Shown one piece after another: positions 39,881-48,697 of a stretch of 64,000 nt of DNA (position 1 is its first letter; the number at the start of each line of letters is the position of its first letter). The DNA is from Leishmania mexicana MHOM/GT/2001/U1103 (lineage: Eukaryota > Euglenozoa > Kinetoplastea > Trypanosomatida > Trypanosomatidae), in contig NC_018332.1 in assembly GCF_000234665.1 (NCBI RefSeq), positions 62,001-126,000 on the forward strand. Direction: 5' to 3'. Made by a program: the position numbers and the translations under genes. The notes below the pieces were generated by a model. The model was not told where the DNA came from. It searched no databases and saw nothing but the letters and a program-made list of their open reading frames with translations.

Positions 39881-42800
39881 ATGTCTGCGGCTGTTACGCA
39901 GCTGGTGCGGCGTCTTACCGTGCCGGCGGTGGCCACGTCACTGATGAAAGAGGAGCTGTGTTTGGCCCTTGCTGCTGTCGCCCAACTGCGGCCGAGCCTC
40001 TCTACCGCGACGGATGGAGGAACTACCACCTCGCCGCTCTCCACCGAGACCCTCGCGCGTCGCAGCTTGCGAGTGCTGCCTCGCTGTGCCCCACAAGAAG
40101 TACGAATGATTGCCCATGGCGCCAGCGCCTTACAGTGGTTTTCGACCCCGTCGTTACCCGTGATAGATGCGCTTGCGCGCACGCTCTACACGCACACTGT
40201 AAAGTTGAACCGGTCGGGAACAGGAGCGAAGACCGCAGCGACGCACAAGGTGCGACTGAGTGACATACTCGCCGTTGTCCAGCTAGCGGCAGAGGCGCAG
40301 CGCTACTTCGACGCCACGATTTTTCTGTTGGCCACGCAACATGCAGTGGAAGTCGGCGCTCAGTCGACGAGCATGTCGACAGCGGTCGCCGAAGAGTTTG
40401 TCGCCGTTGTATGTGGGTACGCTGGGGAGGTGGACGGCGCGGCTGCGGTGGAGCGGTTGACCGCGCGTCTAGAGGCCTCGCCCGCTGTCGCTTCTAACTC
40501 TCCTGGCCTCGCCGTGCTGAAGGCTTGCGTGCGTGGCCGGCCACTAAAAGTCGCTGACAGGTGGGCAGTGCCGTACGCGCGGTGGGCGCAGCAGCGTCGA
40601 AACATTCTCGAGACTCTCCGCACCACCGGGGACGCTGCAGCGCCAACGCATACTGCAGACGGACCTGCTCGCACCCCGATCCAACTCCTGAGGGCACGCT
40701 ACGACGCCTGGCAAGTTGCCCTCACGCTCCTCACGGATGAGGAAGAGGTCGCGGACGATCGTCTGCAGCGGACGCTCGAGTCAGTAAGGGTGTTTCACAT
40801 TCAAGATCCAGTGATGCTCTCGACTCTCGACAGAGAGGTGTCACTCCGGGTGGTATCGTCGGCTTTGCCGAGCGTAGTTTTTGCCAACTACGAAAACTGC
40901 GTGTATGCACAGGCGCAACACTACCCACAGGCGCTCGCTGCCTTGAAGCAGAGGGATGCCGACGCCTCAGCCGCGGTGACAGGTGCACGAGAAGCGACAT
41001 CCTCCTCCTCTCGGCCGCCTGCAGCTGAGGCGCTGCAGCGTGTGTCAGTGATCCGTCGCGTGTACAATGATGCCGTTGCCGGCGCTGTCATTTCAGAGAA
41101 GGACCTGTTCCAGATAGCCACCGTCATGGACACGTCCTCGGCGGACGAGGTCGCCATGGCCACTTATGTGTTGGCGCGTGTAAAGGAGGTGCCGACGACC
41201 ATTCTGACGTTGTTGCAGAAGCACTCGATGTCGCTGACGGCGGAGGGTGTTGTGGCACTCGTCCGCGCAGGCCGCCACGACCGTCGTGGCGCACTGTCCA
41301 CAGTGCTGCCGGAATGTCTGCGCCGTTCCGCACACCTTCAAGAGTGTATCGTGTCTGCCCCTACAACGGTGCTGGTGAGGTTGGCTGAGGCCCTTGGCCG
41401 GCCAGTCTCTCGGTGGACGGCGCCAAGCGAGCAGATGGGTGCGTTGGAAGAACAGGTCGTCGACATGGTGGTCGCGCACCTTTTACCTCAAGTGGAGCAG
41501 ATGCCGCTGCCTGCGCTCCTGTCTGTCATGACAATCGGCGGCTGCCACCTCGCTGGGACGGATGATCTGATGCAGGCAGTGTGCAGCCGCGTCGCCGACC
41601 ACTTGGTGGCGGCAGTGACTCCACCATCCATCGCCCTCTGCCTGGAAGTGCTGGCGGCGTTACACTCGGGCGACTCTCGGCAAGAGCGACTGCTGGACGC
41701 TCTCGCCGATGCCATTGCCGAGTACTTTGCTCCCCTGCTTCAGCTCACCATCAGTGCAGATGCGTCGTGCCTCGCAGCCTTACTACGCTTTGCAACGATT
41801 CAGGTGAAGTACGGCTCGCCAGAGACGGCGGCGGTGGGCACAGGCCTTGTGCAAAGAGTGCGTCAGGGAGGATGGGGGGCGTTGCCACCGGAGATGCTGG
41901 TGGCAGCCGCGCTCTTCGCTCTGGACAGTAGCACCCTTGTCTCATCCGCGACATCGCTGGACCTGCCGCACGCGGTGGTGGCACACTTGGTAGCGGCGCA
42001 GGGCCTGTCAAGCATTATGACAGTTGACTTGGCCATCGCCCTCGTCCAGCTACTTGAGGTGATCCCCACTGTCGATGCAGATAATGCCCAGGCGCTCGTA
42101 ACATGCGTGCTGCCGGTTGCTTCGGCTCTGTCCCCACTAGTGATAGCTCGCCTGCTGGCTTTACGGCATCGCAGCTCCGCAGCAGCAGCAACGCCTTCGG
42201 CAGAGGTCGCAGCAGAGCACTACAACACCGTTAGCAGGCACGTGCTGGGCCTGCCTCCTGACACCTTCACCGCCCTGTGCCTCGTCGCCGCGCGCCCTGG
42301 GTTCGACACAGCACTCGCCAACCTTCTCGTTGACGTGTTGCCGCTCATGGCCGACGCCCTCTCGGCGCACCAGCTGAGTCAGTGTGTGTTTGGGCTGGGG
42401 GAGATGGCGGATGCGGGTCAACGCCTCTCGCATCAAGTCATGACGGAGGCTCTCTCGGATTACGCTGTCGATAACCTTGAGCTGTTCACCAGCGCCCCCG
42501 ACATCGCCGATCTTCTGCACGGCTTTGCCAAGCTTCAGTGCACAAAGCGGAATCTTTACAGCGTCTTCTCCACGCAACTCCTGCGCCGACCCGTCATCGC
42601 GACTCTCGAGTTCCGCTCGATCAGCCTCCTCTTCTTTGCGTTCGGGAGCGTGAGGTTTGTGAACAAGGACCTCATGGACATTCTGTGTCGCACCTTCATC
42701 GTTCACATCGACAGTCTTGCCGCCCCAGACGTGCTCATGTCGCTCCGCGGACTCAGCCGCATGAGTCTACTGAACGCCGCCTTCTATCGCAAACTGGGAA

Positions 42801-43342
42801 TGAAGGCGATCGAGCTGATAGACGCGTTCCCGCTCCAGGCGCAGTGCGACCTCCTCCACGCATACGGCGCTGTGGAGGAGGCTCACTCTGAGCTGGCGGC
42901 GACCCTCTCGCGGCGCATCGCCGCGGAGGTGGAGTCGCTGCCCTCTGTCTCCGTCGCCACGGACGTGCTGACGTCGTTGTGGCTCATGGGCGCCAACATG
43001 ACGATAAACGAGGACATTGAAAGGATTGTCGACTACGTTGTGCGACACGCGAGCGAGCTGACCGGGCCGGACATGATGAAGCTGTGCTCCATCACGCTCA
43101 ATCAAAACTGGAGGCAGCCCCAGCTGCTGCATGGCATGGCAACACGTGCCATCGAGTTGCAGAAGGAGGAGCAGCTAGAGCCTACCACAGCACGCGCAGT
43201 GCTGGACACGCTGAGCTCGCAACTTGTCTTCCACCAGGCGGCGCGTGTTCACCTGTCGCAGCTGGCTCGCACCGTGAGCAAAGAGACGGTGCTGCTCTCC
43301 GGTGAGGAGCAGGAGCAGCTGAACCTGATCACGAGCCACTAA
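39881..43342 (+). CDS. Large helical-repeat protein (1153 aa), possibly mitochondrial
   Basis: A single frame with strong codon bias. The N-terminus (MSAAVTQLVRRLTVPAVATS) is amphipathic, with Arg and no acidic residues in the first ~20, compatible with a mitochondrial presequence. The rest is almost entirely helical. The last ~500 residues show serial ~35-45-residue helix pairs, for example SQCVFGLGEMADAGQRLSHQ, DIADLLHGFAKLQCTKRN, ISLLFFAFGSVRFVNKDLMD and DVLMSLRGLSRMSLLNAAFY. The recurring L-x-x-x-L/F-G-x-[ML] pattern resembles the FASTK/OPR-like helical repeats of organellar RNA-binding proteins. No RAP or catalytic domain is recognised at the C-terminus. Trypanosomatid mitochondria use many such proteins in RNA processing and ribosome assembly; assignment there is inference from fold class and the putative presequence only. 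Confidence 0.8.
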   Translation: MSAAVTQLVRRLTVPAVATSLMKEELCLALAAVAQLRPSLSTATDGGTTTSPLSTETLARRSLRVLPRCAPQEVRMIAHGASALQWFSTPSLPVIDALARTLYTHTVKLNRSGTGAKTAATHKVRLSDILAVVQLAAEAQRYFDATIFLLATQHAVEVGAQSTSMSTAVAEEFVAVVCGYAGEVDGAAAVERLTARLEASPAVASNSPGLAVLKACVRGRPLKVADRWAVPYARWAQQRRNILETLRTTGDAAAPTHTADGPARTPIQLLRARYDAWQVALTLLTDEEEVADDRLQRTLESVRVFHIQDPVMLSTLDREVSLRVVSSALPSVVFANYENCVYAQAQHYPQALAALKQRDADASAAVTGAREATSSSSRPPAAEALQRVSVIRRVYNDAVAGAVISEKDLFQIATVMDTSSADEVAMATYVLARVKEVPTTILTLLQKHSMSLTAEGVVALVRAGRHDRRGALSTVLPECLRRSAHLQECIVSAPTTVLVRLAEALGRPVSRWTAPSEQMGALEEQVVDMVVAHLLPQVEQMPLPALLSVMTIGGCHLAGTDDLMQAVCSRVADHLVAAVTPPSIALCLEVLAALHSGDSRQERLLDALADAIAEYFAPLLQLTISADASCLAALLRFATIQVKYGSPETAAVGTGLVQRVRQGGWGALPPEMLVAAALFALDSSTLVSSATSLDLPHAVVAHLVAAQGLSSIMTVDLAIALVQLLEVIPTVDADNAQALVTCVLPVASALSPLVIARLLALRHRSSAAAATPSAEVAAEHYNTVSRHVLGLPPDTFTALCLVAARPGFDTALANLLVDVLPLMADALSAHQLSQCVFGLGEMADAGQRLSHQVMTEALSDYAVDNLELFTSAPDIADLLHGFAKLQCTKRNLYSVFSTQLLRRPVIATLEFRSISLLFFAFGSVRFVNKDLMDILCRTFIVHIDSLAAPDVLMSLRGLSRMSLLNAAFYRKLGMKAIELIDAFPLQAQCDLLHAYGAVEEAHSELAATLSRRIAAEVESLPSVSVATDVLTSLWLMGANMTINEDIERIVDYVVRHASELTGPDMMKLCSITLNQNWRQPQLLHGMATRAIELQKEEQLEPTTARAVLDTLSSQLVFHQAARVHLSQLARTVSKETVLLSGEEQEQLNLITSH

Positions 43343-43940
43343 GCGACGGCGGCACGGCGGGAGCATCGGCGCGTGTGGGGATGTCCCGACGTTAGCGCGC
43401 GCGGGCATGCGTGCGTGGGTAAGCGCGTTTGGCGTTTTTACTTGTTTTTTTCTGTTTCGGTCTGTAGTGAATGCAGAGTTTGTCAGCGGAAACATGAACG
43501 TCTGCGTTGGCCACCTTATCAGCACGATAACACACCGCGTTGAGCCAGCACTCAAGGGAGCCAGGGCGCTGTGTCCGTCAACGCACGGTCGCACCCACTC
43601 TTCTTGTTCCTTCCCCCTCTATCCCCTGTGTCGTTAAAGAAGGGGGAGTCCCTCGCTTCTCTATCCGATTTCTCGCCCTGCGCGCCCCACCCCATGCACA
43701 CACGTGCACATGCGCTCAAAAATGCCTTGATATTTCCCCACTCTCCGCGCCTCTCCTTACCGCTCGCCTTTCCTGTGCACCATTGTACCACCGGTCGAGA
43801 GTTGGCCTAACGCTTCACCGCACCACATGATTTTACCTTCCCTCTAAGGAGATACCACATGATGTGGGTCGGTGAGGAGGCGGGGCACTCGACATATTCC
43901 CCCCGAAGCCGCTCTTTGCTTCATGCTTGTGTGCGTGGAC
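43343..43940 (+). other. Intergenic, 600 bp
   Basis: 3' UTR of the helical-repeat gene up to SIDER2 copy B. No gene is seen. A T-rich stretch near 43,435-43,455 is the only notable feature. Confidence 0.5.
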
Positions 43941-44420
43941 TGCACCCCCACCCCCTCATGACCTGCGGGAGGGGGGAGGGGGGAGGGGGGACACCTCAGC
44001 GTGGCATCTCAGGGCACAGGGCCCCGCTCTCTGTGTGAGGAGGAGGCAAGCAGCCCCCCACCCCCTCCTTCCCTATCCCTGCCAATGCGAAGCCGCTTCT
44101 GGTGGTAGCACGCTCAACCGTACGTACGACGTGTAGGGGGGTGGACGTCAGAGCGATGCGTCGCTGCTGGTGTGCCACCCATGTTGATGGGCAAAGGGCC
44201 CGCGTGTGTCGAGCGAATCCCACCCCACCCTCATACTGCCCGCTGCTGGGGAGCCCGGGTGTCGCCCCGCGGGATGCACCAGGGGTGGCGGCCGGCACCG
44301 TGGGCGCGCGGCTGTGAGGCGGCCTGCTCAGCGGCGGGGGGTGGGGGGACTGTGTAGAGTGCAAGGCAGAGGTGCCGTGCTCAGATGGATGAGTCGGCTC
44401 ACGCTGTATGCTATAGTGGG
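43941..44420 (+). mobile_element. SIDER2-like retroposon, copy B
   Basis: About 480 bp. It starts TGCACCCCCACCCCCTCATG, the same 5' end as copies D and E read on their own strand, and is nearly identical to them through GTGTAGAGTGCAAGGCAGAG. The 3' end differs: instead of GTACGGCGGAGAACGG it ends CGGCTCACGCTGTATGCTAT, a variant shared with copy C. In sense orientation relative to the plus-strand genes, about 600 bp after the stop of the helical-repeat gene. Confidence 0.85.
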
Positions 44421-44955
44421 CACGTTGCAGAAGAGTTTGGGGGCTAAGTGTTTCGTGTGTGTGTGTGTGCACGGTGAGTCTTCCTGAGTGCCTCCCTTCG
44501 TCCTCCCCCTCCCCTCCCCTGCACTGCACCCGCTGTCGCCCTGTCGGTGTTGCCCAGGCTGCTCAAACTCTTTCGTCTTTTTGGTTTCCTCCTCACACGC
44601 GCACGTACAGGAAGAGGTCGACGGCACGACCACCGCTTCTCGGTGTGTCCGATGTGGCGACCTCGCGCTTGCTCTTTCCCATACCTTCCCTCATCGCGCC
44701 TCTTGGAGTGCGTCGCGGCGTGTGTGTCTTTCTGTCTCTCTCTCTCCCCACCCAACCCATCCGCCCCGCGTGTGTGTGTGTGTGCAGCCTCTCCACTACT
44801 ACTTCACTTTCCGCACCTACCACTTGCGTTGTCCTTACACCCGAAACGCCCACCCACACCTATCACCACCACCACCACTTCGTCCTCCGCGGTGGCTGGT
44901 GCTGCTCATGTGGGATACAGGAGAAAAAAACGCTCAATTTCCATTCGGCCGACCC
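44421..44955 (+). other. Leader region of the SWEET gene
   Basis: No gene. Strongly C/T-rich (about 44,480-44,540 and 44,735-44,760) with GT runs near 44,455-44,470 and 44,769-44,784. It should contain the spliced-leader acceptor for the transporter gene. Confidence 0.5.
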
Positions 44956-45684
44956 ATGACCGCCTTCACCATCGTCTACAACCTCTTGACCTACACGGCA
45001 GGTGGGTTCTCCGTGATCATGAACGCGTCGCCTGTGATCACGATTCGTCGGCTGGAGCAATCGGGCACCGTGGGGGCCTCCACTGTCACTTTCTACGGCG
45101 CACAGATGTACAACGCCGTTACGTGGACCTCGTACGGTATCTTCTCCGTCTCTTACCCGTTGCTTATCGCGAACATCCTCGGCAACGCCGTCTCGACGTA
45201 CTGTAGCCTCGTATTCCTCACAGTGGCGCGGCGAGAGGAGAAGTCGGGGTGCACGCTGCAGTCCACAACCTACTCCAAAAGTGTCCTGACGTACGCCTTC
45301 TTTTTCGTGCTCAGCGCGGCGCACCTGCTGCTGAGCATCGTCCTCACCATGTCTGGGCGGCCGGAGACGGCAAAGACGATTACGGGCTACGAGGGCAGCG
45401 TGGCGTGCATCGTGATGCTGAGCGCCCCCCTTCTGGCGTTCAAGCACATCGTCGCCACGAAGAACGCCGAGGTGCTCGCTCCGGTCATGGTCGGCTGTGC
45501 CTTTTTCAACACGCTCTTCTGGCTCGTCGCGGGCCTCATGACGCACGACATGTTCATTGCCTTCCCCAACTTCCTGTGCTTCCTTGCGTGTTGCGCGCAG
45601 GTGGTGCTCTTGGTGATGTACGGGAGGAGGCCGGCGGCGCCGACGGAAATTAATGAGGCCATTGCGCCCACCCCGTTTGGCTAG
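44956..45684 (+). CDS. SWEET (MtN3/saliva) family sugar transporter
   Basis: A 242-residue, seven-helix membrane protein. The first MtN3 half has NASPVITIRRLEQSGTVGAS, TWTSYGIFSVSYPLLIANIL and GNAVSTYCSLVF, matching the family pattern S-P-x-x-T-I-R-R...S-x-x-W-x-x-Y-G...I-x-x-N-x-x-G. The second half, after a linking helix, has YEGSVACIVMLSAPLLAFKH, IVATKNAEVLAP and FFNTLFWLVAGLMTHDMFIA then FPNFLCFLA, matching the same pattern with the conserved Asn in each half (IAN and FPN). SWEET proteins move mono- or disaccharides down their gradient; the membrane and substrate cannot be read here. ATG 44,956 puts the first helix at the N-terminus; in-frame sequence upstream is C/T-rich leader. It is the last plus-strand gene, ending about 440 bp before the assembly gap in the strand-switch region. 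Confidence 0.9.
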   Translation: MTAFTIVYNLLTYTAGGFSVIMNASPVITIRRLEQSGTVGASTVTFYGAQMYNAVTWTSYGIFSVSYPLLIANILGNAVSTYCSLVFLTVARREEKSGCTLQSTTYSKSVLTYAFFFVLSAAHLLLSIVLTMSGRPETAKTITGYEGSVACIVMLSAPLLAFKHIVATKNAEVLAPVMVGCAFFNTLFWLVAGLMTHDMFIAFPNFLCFLACCAQVVLLVMYGRRPAAPTEINEAIAPTPFG

Positions 45685-46384
45685 CGACCTGCGAGACAAA
45701 CCCGCGCACGCGGTGTTCCTTTAGTTTTATGCTCTTCTAGGGCAGGTGTGTGGTGGTCTGGTTTGTTGTCCTGTCGAACGGTCGCTTTGCACACACTGGA
45801 CTGTGTGTGGGTGTCTTCCGGGATTCACCGTCCCGCTGCAAAACGTGCAGACGGGTAACTAACAAAGCACCGAACACTGCGAAGAAAAGCAACGCACACC
45901 GTCGCTCGCTTCAACAACACGCTCGCAAGACACGCCGGCGGCTCTCCCCCACAAAGCCCCGCACAGATAGCGGGCCGGGGCCCTCTCTGCGCTTCGTCTG
46001 CCCTAATCCCGGCTCTCCTCCTCGCGCCGCTGTGGTCGCCGGTGGCTGTTCCTTTATGAGGCCGGGCTGGGGCTGGCCCTGGCGCCGGTGGGGGAGGGGG
46101 GGGGGAAGGGGGGGCTGGCTGGGTTGNNNNNNNNNNNNNNNNNNNNNNNNNNNNNNNNNNNNNNNNNNNNNNNNNNNNNNNNNNNNNNNNNNNNNNNNNN
46201 NNNNNNNNNNNNNNNNNNNNNNNNNNGCTGGGTGGGGCGGTCGCGGGGTGATCTGCCGCGGGGGCCGGCAAGCCCCTGCTTTGCCGTGTCGTTCCTTTGT
46301 CTTCCGAATCGGTGCCGTGCACCACACTCACGCGCTCACTCCCTCTCACACGGCCGCCGCCGTTCACCGTCACTTCCGTCGTCG
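45685..46384. other. Convergent strand-switch region
   Basis: Separates the plus-strand unit (last stop 45,684) from the minus-strand unit (last stop at 46,385). No gene or tRNA is recognised. Sequence on both sides of the gap is very G-rich on the plus strand (about 46,060-46,126 and 46,227-46,275). In trypanosomatids convergent switches are transcription-termination zones, in Leishmania commonly marked by base J; the position fits that, but J is not visible in sequence. Confidence 0.8.
46127..46226. other. Assembly gap (100 Ns)
   Basis: Exactly 100 undetermined bases, the usual placeholder for a gap of unknown size. Its flanks (GGGCTGGCTGGGTTG on the left, GCTGGGTGGGGCGGTCGCGG on the right) are G-rich and similar to each other, suggesting a collapsed or unsequenced G-rich repeat. 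Confidence 0.95.
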
Positions 46385-47248
46385 CTACAACCCGACAAGG
46401 CACTCCACCTCCGCACCGCACTCGCACAGCATCCAGTGATACGACTGCGAGTCCGGCGGGTGGTTGATGGCGCCGATTTGGCGGATCAGGTGCTGGGCGA
46501 TACACGCGCCGGCAATCGTGTCGCTAACGCAGTCTGCCGAGCGGGCGCCGTGCGCACAGGTCTGCAGTACTTCCTGCACATCGGCGACGGTCAGCTGCTG
46601 TAGTTGCAACTGGCTCACCACCTCGTATGCCTTCGCCGCTGCCGCCGCGAACCCAAGCGACACGGCTTCTGTCCGCACCTGCAGCGCCAAAACGGCTCTC
46701 TGGTAGCCGCGCGGCTTCTCTGCCAAAAGACTCGGTTCTGCCACGAGGTGACGCCACTGCTCCGCCAACGAGTGCGCCGGCAGCCGCCGATAGAGGAAGA
46801 GTGCCAGAACAGTGGGCCCGCACGTAACATGCAGTGCGACGATGTCAGCGCACGGCAAAGCAGCTTGGGCATGCGGCACGGCGTCCTCTTCAGTGCTGAC
46901 GGCAGCCATCGTCACCCGTGTTCCCGAAGAGCCATCCAGTTTGGTGACTGCGTCGTACACCGATACGTGTGGGTTCAGCCGCTGCAGTGCGCCAAGCGCG
47001 CGAGCGCCGCGCGTGCCTCCCGCCTCGCCCTGCATCAAGTAGTTGGTGCGCGCGTCGGCATCTGTGACAAGACCTTCATCGACGACGGCCACCGCGCGCA
47101 CACCTGCCAGGACCAAATTCTTTGCTGCCTCCGCAGCGGCACCGGCAACACCGTGCAGCGCGACGCTTGTGTGCATCAGCTGCTGCTGCGTCGATTTGCC
47201 CCATAGCCGAATTTGGCGGTCATACCGCACCGCCTCTGCGTCCCTCAT
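46385..47248 (-). CDS. AOS1: SUMO-activating enzyme subunit AOS1/SAE1-like (ThiF/E1 fold)
   Basis: A 287-residue protein. RYDRQIRLWGKSTQQQL at residues 8-24 is the E1 N-terminal signature. HGVAGAAAEAAKNLVLAGVR then AVAVVDEGLVTDADARTNYL follows the ThiF Rossmann pattern, with L-N-P-H-V after it. The C-terminal SDTIAGACIAQHLIRQIGAI then SYHWMLCECGAEVECLVGL matches the end of AOS1 (G-x-x-x-A-Q-E-I...G-x-V-E-C-L), favouring the SUMO E1 small subunit over the NEDD8 equivalent. AOS1 pairs with UBA2 to activate SUMO. It is shorter than animal SAE1 (about 350). ATG 47,248 is chosen because a candidate acceptor (CTGCAG, AG at 47,379-47,378) preceded by a pyrimidine tract lies 129 nt upstream, inside the longer open frame. 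It is the last gene before the strand switch. Confidence 0.8.
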   Translation of the reverse strand: MRDAEAVRYDRQIRLWGKSTQQQLMHTSVALHGVAGAAAEAAKNLVLAGVRAVAVVDEGLVTDADARTNYLMQGEAGGTRGARALGALQRLNPHVSVYDAVTKLDGSSGTRVTMAAVSTEEDAVPHAQAALPCADIVALHVTCGPTVLALFLYRRLPAHSLAEQWRHLVAEPSLLAEKPRGYQRAVLALQVRTEAVSLGFAAAAAKAYEVVSQLQLQQLTVADVQEVLQTCAHGARSADCVSDTIAGACIAQHLIRQIGAINHPPDSQSYHWMLCECGAEVECLVGL

Positions 47249-47681
47249 CACAGTAGCGAGGGTCGGCGGAGGGGGAGGGTCCGAGGCTGAAGGAAGGTAG
47301 GGAGGCCCGCGCACGGTCAGCGTCGACAACAGCTGTGCAACCGATCCGTGACGCGTGACAACCGACCAACGTGAAACTGCAGCAAAAGAAGGGAGAACGT
47401 GTCGGAGGTGGACAAGATGAGAGATGCGAGGAAAAGGAGTGGCGTCCAAAGAGTGGAGAGACATGGAAGGCGTCACCGCGTGCAGGCGCGCTTCGCTCCG
47501 CGAGTGCCTCGGCCACTGTGTCCAAATGGCTACACAATGTGAGGCGACGTGGACAGACCGCACCACCTACCATCGCACATGCTTGCTATCTACATAATCC
47601 ATTTGTGTTGTGCCTCCTCCTGACGTCCACATACTTCGGGCTAATGAGCAGCCGACGAAGTTTTTCGTCCTGTACGCGTCC
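47249..47681 (-). other. Leader and intergenic region of the AOS1-like gene
   Basis: Read on the minus strand, a pyrimidine-rich tract at about 47,440-47,384 precedes the candidate acceptor. The rest up to SIDER2 copy C shows no gene; an open frame across this stretch continues from the AOS1 frame and is leader sequence. Confidence 0.55.
47378..47379 (-). promoter_or_regulatory. Candidate spliced-leader acceptor (AG) for the AOS1-like gene
   Basis: On the minus strand, TTCTCCCTTCTTTTGCTGCAG ends here: a long C/T tract followed at once by CAG, the standard trans-splicing arrangement. It implies a 129-nt 5' UTR and excludes the Met codons further upstream in the open frame. Confidence 0.55.
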
Positions 47682-47969
47682 ATTATAGCATACAGCGTGA
47701 GCCGGGCTCCTCTCTGCCCGGCACCTCTGCCTTGCACTCTACACAGTCCCCCCACCCCCCGCCGCTGAGCAGGCCGCCTCACAGCCGCGCGCCCACGGTG
47801 CCGGCCGCCACCCCTGGTGCATCCCGCGGGGCGACACCCGGGCTCCCCAGCAGCGGGCAGTGTGAGGGTGGGGTGGGATTCGCTCGACACACGCGGGCCC
47901 TTTGCCCATCAACATGGGTGGCACATCAGCAGCGACGCATCGCTCTGACGTCCACCCCCCTACACGTCA
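47682..47969 (-). mobile_element. SIDER2-like retroposon, copy C (5'-truncated)
   Basis: About 290 bp in minus orientation. Its 5' end on the minus strand is an abrupt break at 47,969 within GACGTGTAGGGGGGTGGACG; the proximal ~190 bp of the full element are absent, as expected for incomplete reverse transcription. Its 3' end carries the CACGCTGTATGCTATAATGG variant shared with copy B. It begins 53 bp after the stop of the gene at 48,023-48,697, so it probably makes up most of that gene's 3' UTR. Confidence 0.85.
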
Positions 47970-48022
47970 TGAAGGCGGATAATGAACAAGAAAAAATAGA
48001 TGCGTTGCGAGGCGCTTTTCCT

Positions 48023-48697
48023 TCACAAGTCGTAAGCGTCGCCTGCCAGCATGTCCTTCACCCACGTGCACGAACGCGGGCAGAGGCCGTGCTGGGCATC
48101 CGCGAGATCGTGTCTGCCGCCTAGCAGTTCCTCCCACTGCTCCGCTTGCATCGTCCACTTCTGTTGCAAGCGCTGACACGCCACGGCAACATCCGACGTC
48201 AGCGCATCCTCGTCGTGCGGGGCATCCTCCATGAGTGGGCTGTAGGCGCTGTGGACGAGGTCGGTGTGTGTTATCGGCAGAGACCCGCAGAACGCATGCT
48301 CAAAGAACGCCTGCACGGCCTCACGGCTCAGGTGCTTACCGCGGCAAACGTGCGTGAAGGTAAGCGCCGGCGCAGAGGAACGCGAATGCGCGGCCAGCAT
48401 CGTGGCAAACCGCTTTACCTTGGCGTCACCGCGTGCTCTTTCATTGGCACAGGTGCGGCTCCAAGACCGCAGGATGGGCCATGCAGTTTCGACGCGCTCA
48501 CAGCAGGTGACGGCCGCAACGCGCCCGGCATACTCGGTGCCGCGGACGGGGTCGGCAAAGGTCACCTCGGTTACAAGGCCGCAGAGCAGCAGGGCAGAGA
48601 GCACTGCGCGCAGCGTGGCGCCACGACAGGTGGTCATGAAAAGTGTTTGTTCGCCTTCCCTTGATAGCGCCACAGGAAGTAACGTGTCGCATGTCAT
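48023..48697 (-). CDS. Hypothetical protein (224 aa)
   Basis: A 224-residue protein with coding-type codon use and no family I recognise. The N-terminal half begins MTCDTLLPVALSREGEQTLF, followed by a hydrophobic helix (LRAVLSALLLCGLVTEVTF) and a strand-like segment (GTEYAGRVAAVTCCERVETA). The second half is helical and charged: KHLSREAVQAFFEHAFCGSL, then PITHTDLVHSAYSPLMED, then WTMQAEQWEELLGGRHDLAD, with a Cys near the end (GLCPRSCTW). The start at 48,697 is preferred over a longer frame reaching 48,859 because the upstream residues read as pyrimidine-rich leader (Leu/Pro/Cys/Phe-rich). The hydrophobic segment is more likely a buried helix than a membrane span. Function unknown. Confidence 0.7.
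   Translation of the reverse strand: MTCDTLLPVALSREGEQTLFMTTCRGATLRAVLSALLLCGLVTEVTFADPVRGTEYAGRVAAVTCCERVETAWPILRSWSRTCANERARGDAKVKRFATMLAAHSRSSAPALTFTHVCRGKHLSREAVQAFFEHAFCGSLPITHTDLVHSAYSPLMEDAPHDEDALTSDVAVACQRLQQKWTMQAEQWEELLGGRHDLADAQHGLCPRSCTWVKDMLAGDAYDL

Noticed and set aside
45685..46384. Possible tRNA or other Pol III gene at the strand switch
   Set aside because: tRNA genes often mark such sites, but no A/B-box pair or cloverleaf is visible in the sequenced part; the gap could still hide one.
45750..46439. Open frames crossing the assembly gap
   Set aside because: They are open only because the Ns carry no stop codons; nothing on either side resembles protein.
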